This document shows positions 5,357-8,139 of a stretch of 8,139 nucleotides of DNA, piece by piece. How positions within the stretch are numbered: position 1 is the stretch's first letter; the number at the start of each line of letters is the position of its first letter. The DNA comes from Syntrophomonas sp. UBA4807 (GTDB lineage: Bacteria; Bacillota; Syntrophomonadia; Syntrophomonadales; Syntrophomonadaceae), in NCBI GenBank assembly GCA_002402575.1, contig DHGD01000126.1, positions 3,046 to 11,184 of the forward strand, in the 5' to 3' direction. The notes beneath the pieces were generated by a model that saw only the letters and a program-made list of their open reading frames with translations, did not search any database and was not told the DNA's origin. Both the position numbers and the translations under genes were made by a program.

Positions 5357-7576
5357 TTAACCCCGGACTTTGGCAGCCTTACCTTGCTTGCGGAGTCCCT
5401 TACGGCCGCCTTTGGCAAAGTGCGGCGGGTTTTGCCCGGCCTTGCCATTCTCATCATTGTTGGCTGTCATATCCATCAGTTCAAAGTCAATTTTGGCCTC
5501 GTTGACCTCTACGCGCACCAGCTTGACCCTTACCTGATCGCCTATGGCGAATGTCTTGCCGGTGTGTATGCCACGCAAAGTGAAGCTGCGGTCATTGAAT
5601 TCATAATAATCGTCGGTGATGGTGGAGATGTGCACCAACCCTTCGATGCTGTTCTTCAAAGCCACGAAAATACCAAAAGGATTGACCGATGACACCCGGG
5701 CTTGGAATTCTTCACCCAGGAACTTCTGCATATATTGGGCCTTCTTGATAGCGACCAGGTCGCGCTCGGCCTCCTCCGCCTTGATCTCTTGAAAGGTGGA
5801 ATGCTCCCCGTAAAAGCCCATCTTGCTCTCCAGTGAGGCGCGGCGGCGCTCGTTTATACTGCTGTCTAAAACCTGGCTCAATACCCGATGCACAATTAGA
5901 TCCGGGTAACGGCGGATGGGGCTGGTGAAGTGGCAGTAGTAACGCGATGCCAGCCCAAAGTGTCCCAATGGCTGAGGCAGGTAACGGGCGTGCTTCATAG
6001 AGCGCAAAATCATCAGGGACAGCATCTGCTCCTCGGGCCGGCCTTTGATCTCCGCCAGGATGCGCTGAAAGGTTATCGGCTCCAGCTTATCACCCTGAAC
6101 CTTGTGCCCAAATACTCCCAAAACCCGGTTAAGCTTGATCAGGGCGTCTTCATCGGGTTTCTCGTGCACCCGGTATAGCAAAGGCATATGCATCCGGTAA
6201 AGATGTTCGGCCACGGTTTCGTTGGCTTTGATCATGAAGTCCTCGATGAGCATTTCGCCGGGGCCGTGTTCTCTGATTATGACGTCCACAGGCACTCCAT
6301 TTTCGGCGGTGATAATCTTGGCTTCAGGTAAATCGAAGTCTAAGACCCCCCTTTTGATACGGGCGCCGCGGATGATATCGGACAGTTCTTTCATCATGTA
6401 AAAGTCTTCCGCCAGCTCACGGTAGCGTTCCCTTAATTCAGGGTCATTCTGCGTAAGAATGCGGTTGACGGCAGTATAGGTCATGCGTTCCATAACCCTG
6501 ATCACCGATTTGAATATCTGATAATGAACCACTTCGCCGTTTAAGTTAATATCCATCATACAGCTTATGGCTAAACGGTCTGCCCCGCTGTTCAAGCTGC
6601 AGATGCCATTGGACAATTCCGGGGGCAGCATAGGCAACACCTTATCCACCAGATAGACGCTGGTGCCGCGGGCGCAGGCCTCTTTGTCCAATTTGCTGTC
6701 TTCTCTGACATAGTGAGAAACATCGGCGATATGCACCCCCAGCCGAAACCCGTTTACGATGCGGCTGATAGAAACCGCGTCATCCAGGTCTTTGGCATCC
6801 TCACCGTCAATGGTAACCATCTTTAAGTCGCGCAGATCGCGCCGTTTGCTGATCTCTTCCGGGCTGACCGGACAGGCTGCGGCCTGGGCCTCTTTAACCA
6901 CCCCAGGGGGAAACGCCACCCGCAGGTTGTGCTTGCGGATGACCACTTCCACATCCAGGCCAGGTTCTCCCGCACTACCCAAAACTTCGATAATGCGGCC
7001 TTCGGGATATTTGTTCTTATCCGGCCAACTGGTGATGGCCACTACCACCCGGTCGCCGTTCGCCACTTTCAGCTTACGGGGCCGGCTCACATAAACCGGG
7101 TATATCTGGCGGGGGTCATCGGGGATGACCTGAATGGCATGCTTGCCTTTGTCATAAGTGCCCACCAGGGTTTTATTGACCCGCTCAACAGCCCTCACCA
7201 CTTCGCCTTCAGGCCGCTCTCCGCCCTGGCTGGTCTGGCACAAGCGCACCATGACGCGGTCATTGTGCATGGCGCCATTTAGGTTTTTGCCGTAAACGAA
7301 TATCTCCGGCCGGCCCGGTTCGTCTGGAGCCAAAATACCGTAGCCGCGCTGTGAAAGGCGCATTACGCCTTTGACCAGCTTCATCATTTCCGGCAGGCCA
7401 TAGCGGTTTTTTCTGGTCCGTATGATTTCGCCCTCTTTTTCCAATCGTCCCAAAAGCTTGCTGAATTTCACCTCTTCATCATTTTCGATCGCAAAAACCG
7501 TCAAAAGTTCACGGTAACTGAGGGGACGATAACTATCCTGGCGCATATATTCCACCAGGGTCTCTTTATTAAGCAT
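5357..7576 (-). CDS. rnr: Ribonuclease R (RNB-family 3'-5' exoribonuclease)
   Basis: Processive hydrolytic 3'-5' exoribonuclease that degrades structured RNA and acts in rRNA, tRNA and mRNA quality control in the cytoplasm. At 739 residues it has normal Firmicutes length. Domains in order: N-terminal winged-helix segment (about 1-65), two cold-shock-like OB domains (about 66-225), the RNB catalytic domain (about 245-570), an S1 domain (about 622-702, opening with GEEFQARVSSVNPFGIFV) and a Lys/Gly-rich tail. The metal-binding aspartates are all present in TIDGEDAKDLDDA: Asp257, 263, 265 and 266, matching Asp272/278/280/281 of the E. coli enzyme. HFTSPIRRYPDLIVHR (549-564) is the other family hallmark. 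The ATG at 7576 is chosen because AAGGAGG lies five bases upstream; the frame extends to a TTG at 7591 that would translate the SD itself. It starts 29 bases after the HD hydrolase gene, so they are probably co-transcribed. The common downstream partner smpB is absent here. Confidence 0.97.
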   Translation of the reverse strand: MLNKETLVEYMRQDSYRPLSYRELLTVFAIENDEEVKFSKLLGRLEKEGEIIRTRKNRYGLPEMMKLVKGVMRLSQRGYGILAPDEPGRPEIFVYGKNLNGAMHNDRVMVRLCQTSQGGERPEGEVVRAVERVNKTLVGTYDKGKHAIQVIPDDPRQIYPVYVSRPRKLKVANGDRVVVAITSWPDKNKYPEGRIIEVLGSAGEPGLDVEVVIRKHNLRVAFPPGVVKEAQAAACPVSPEEISKRRDLRDLKMVTIDGEDAKDLDDAVSISRIVNGFRLGVHIADVSHYVREDSKLDKEACARGTSVYLVDKVLPMLPPELSNGICSLNSGADRLAISCMMDINLNGEVVHYQIFKSVIRVMERMTYTAVNRILTQNDPELRERYRELAEDFYMMKELSDIIRGARIKRGVLDFDLPEAKIITAENGVPVDVIIREHGPGEMLIEDFMIKANETVAEHLYRMHMPLLYRVHEKPDEDALIKLNRVLGVFGHKVQGDKLEPITFQRILAEIKGRPEEQMLSLMILRSMKHARYLPQPLGHFGLASRYYCHFTSPIRRYPDLIVHRVLSQVLDSSINERRRASLESKMGFYGEHSTFQEIKAEEAERDLVAIKKAQYMQKFLGEEFQARVSSVNPFGIFVALKNSIEGLVHISTITDDYYEFNDRSFTLRGIHTGKTFAIGDQVRVKLVRVEVNEAKIDFELMDMTANNDENGKAGQNPPHFAKGGRKGLRKQGKAAKVRG

Positions 7577-7605
7577 ATAATCCTCCTTCAAACGGATCTC
7601 ATTAT

Positions 7606-8139
7606 TTATATAGTATCTCCTGATATTGGGCCTATCTTTCTCTGCAAGCCCAATTCATCAGCTATCTTTTTCATGCTCTGCAAAGAGATCTCCAGAAAGG
7701 CGTCTAAATCCAAACCCAGTTCTGAGCAGGAGGCCATGGCTTCGCGGTTGGCGCCCCGTGCAAAAGATTTCTCCTTAAAGCGCTTTTTCAGTGATTTCAA
7801 TTCCACCGCGGCCAGGTCTTTGTCCGGCCTTATCAAGGCGGCGGCAGTGATGAATCCGCTGGTCGGATCGGCTGCGTACAGAGCCCGATCCAGCACCGAC
7901 AGGCGCGGCAGTCCATGCGCTTCGTTATGAACCTTCACGGCGTAGCAAATGTCCTCCGCCAAACCCAGCTGCTCCAACATGGCAGCTCCTATAGCAGAAT
8001 GCCGCTGGGGATCGTCGGCGGTCTGGTCATAGTCGATATCGTGCAGCAGTCCCGTCAGAGCAAATTTGTCCTCATCTTCTCCAAGTTGTCTGGCCAGCCC
8101 GCGCATTATGGCTTCCACCGCCAGGCAATGATTGAACAG
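7606..8139 (-). CDS. HD-superfamily hydrolase, COG2316-like (N-terminus beyond window edge)
   Basis: The reading frame is open from the window edge (8139) to TAA at 7606, giving 177 residues; the true start lies outside. An internal GTG at 8118 is not a good start because the first metal-ligand histidine lies before it (NHCLAVEAIM). HD-fold metal ligands can be traced in the fragment: His4, His33-Asp34 in LLHDIDYD, His47, His71 in KVHNEAH, and Asp91 in YAADPTSG. The C-terminal half (FITAAALIRP, LKSLKKRFKEKSFARGANRE, ELGLDLDAFLEISL in sequence) matches my recollection of the COG2316 group of predicted HD hydrolases, usually about 185-190 residues, so only about ten residues should be missing. 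The substrate is unknown; HD proteins are metal-dependent phosphohydrolases acting on nucleotides or phosphoesters. Position 29 bases ahead of rnr suggests co-transcription. Confidence 0.88.
   Translation of the reverse strand: MFNHCLAVEAIMRGLARQLGEDEDKFALTGLLHDIDYDQTADDPQRHSAIGAAMLEQLGLAEDICYAVKVHNEAHGLPRLSVLDRALYAADPTSGFITAAALIRPDKDLAAVELKSLKKRFKEKSFARGANREAMASCSELGLDLDAFLEISLQSMKKIADELGLQRKIGPISGDTI

Noticed and set aside
1..8139. CRISPR array, insertion sequence, tRNA or rRNA
   Set aside because: No spaced direct repeats, transposase motifs, terminal inverted repeats, or tRNA/rRNA signatures were recognised.

Overview
The window looks like a chromosomal stretch from an anaerobic, Gram-positive Clostridia-type bacterium of moderate GC content. 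This is inferred from an S-layer homology (SLH) surface protein, a lipoprotein-type solute-binding protein, strong GGAGG ribosome binding sites, GTG and TTG starts, and the style of the RNase R and HD-hydrolase proteins. A syntrophic or sulfidogenic Clostridia lineage (Syntrophomonas-like) is a guess from overall protein flavour. Every gene that can be supported lies on the minus strand, so transcription runs from the high coordinates to the low ones.

In transcription order, the right third (8139 to about 5290) is housekeeping. It holds an HD-superfamily hydrolase that enters from beyond the window edge, followed 29 bases later by a full-length RNase R gene (rnr) with all catalytic aspartates and an S1 domain. 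A plausible intrinsic terminator follows rnr.

The 329-base gap between rnr and the next gene is not empty. Most of it can fold into a structured RNA leader: a possible three-helix domain, then a strand that can pair in alternative ways, then a terminator hairpin with a T-run ending just before the next gene's ribosome binding site. This is riboswitch or attenuator architecture. I could not assign it to a class with confidence. A cobalamin riboswitch was looked for and not seen, and a weak resemblance to the molybdenum-cofactor class is noted as a hypothesis only.

The left two thirds (5027 to 1) appear to be one import locus that this leader could control. It encodes a membrane-anchored extracellular protein with a Big_5-type Ig-like domain, then a FecCD/BtuC-family permease and a FepC/BtuD-family ATPase joined by a one-base TAATG overlap. 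A FecB/TroA-type binding lipoprotein comes next, and last is a secreted SLH protein (cut by the window edge) with an apparent SwmB-like domain and a DUF1533/Shr-like domain. Together they suggest a route from cell wall to cytoplasm for a chelated metal or cofactor such as corrinoid, haem, siderophore, or molybdate/tungstate. The sequence does not settle the substrate. The most interesting points are the uncharacterised leader and the pairing of a BtuCDF-type importer with two accessory surface proteins.
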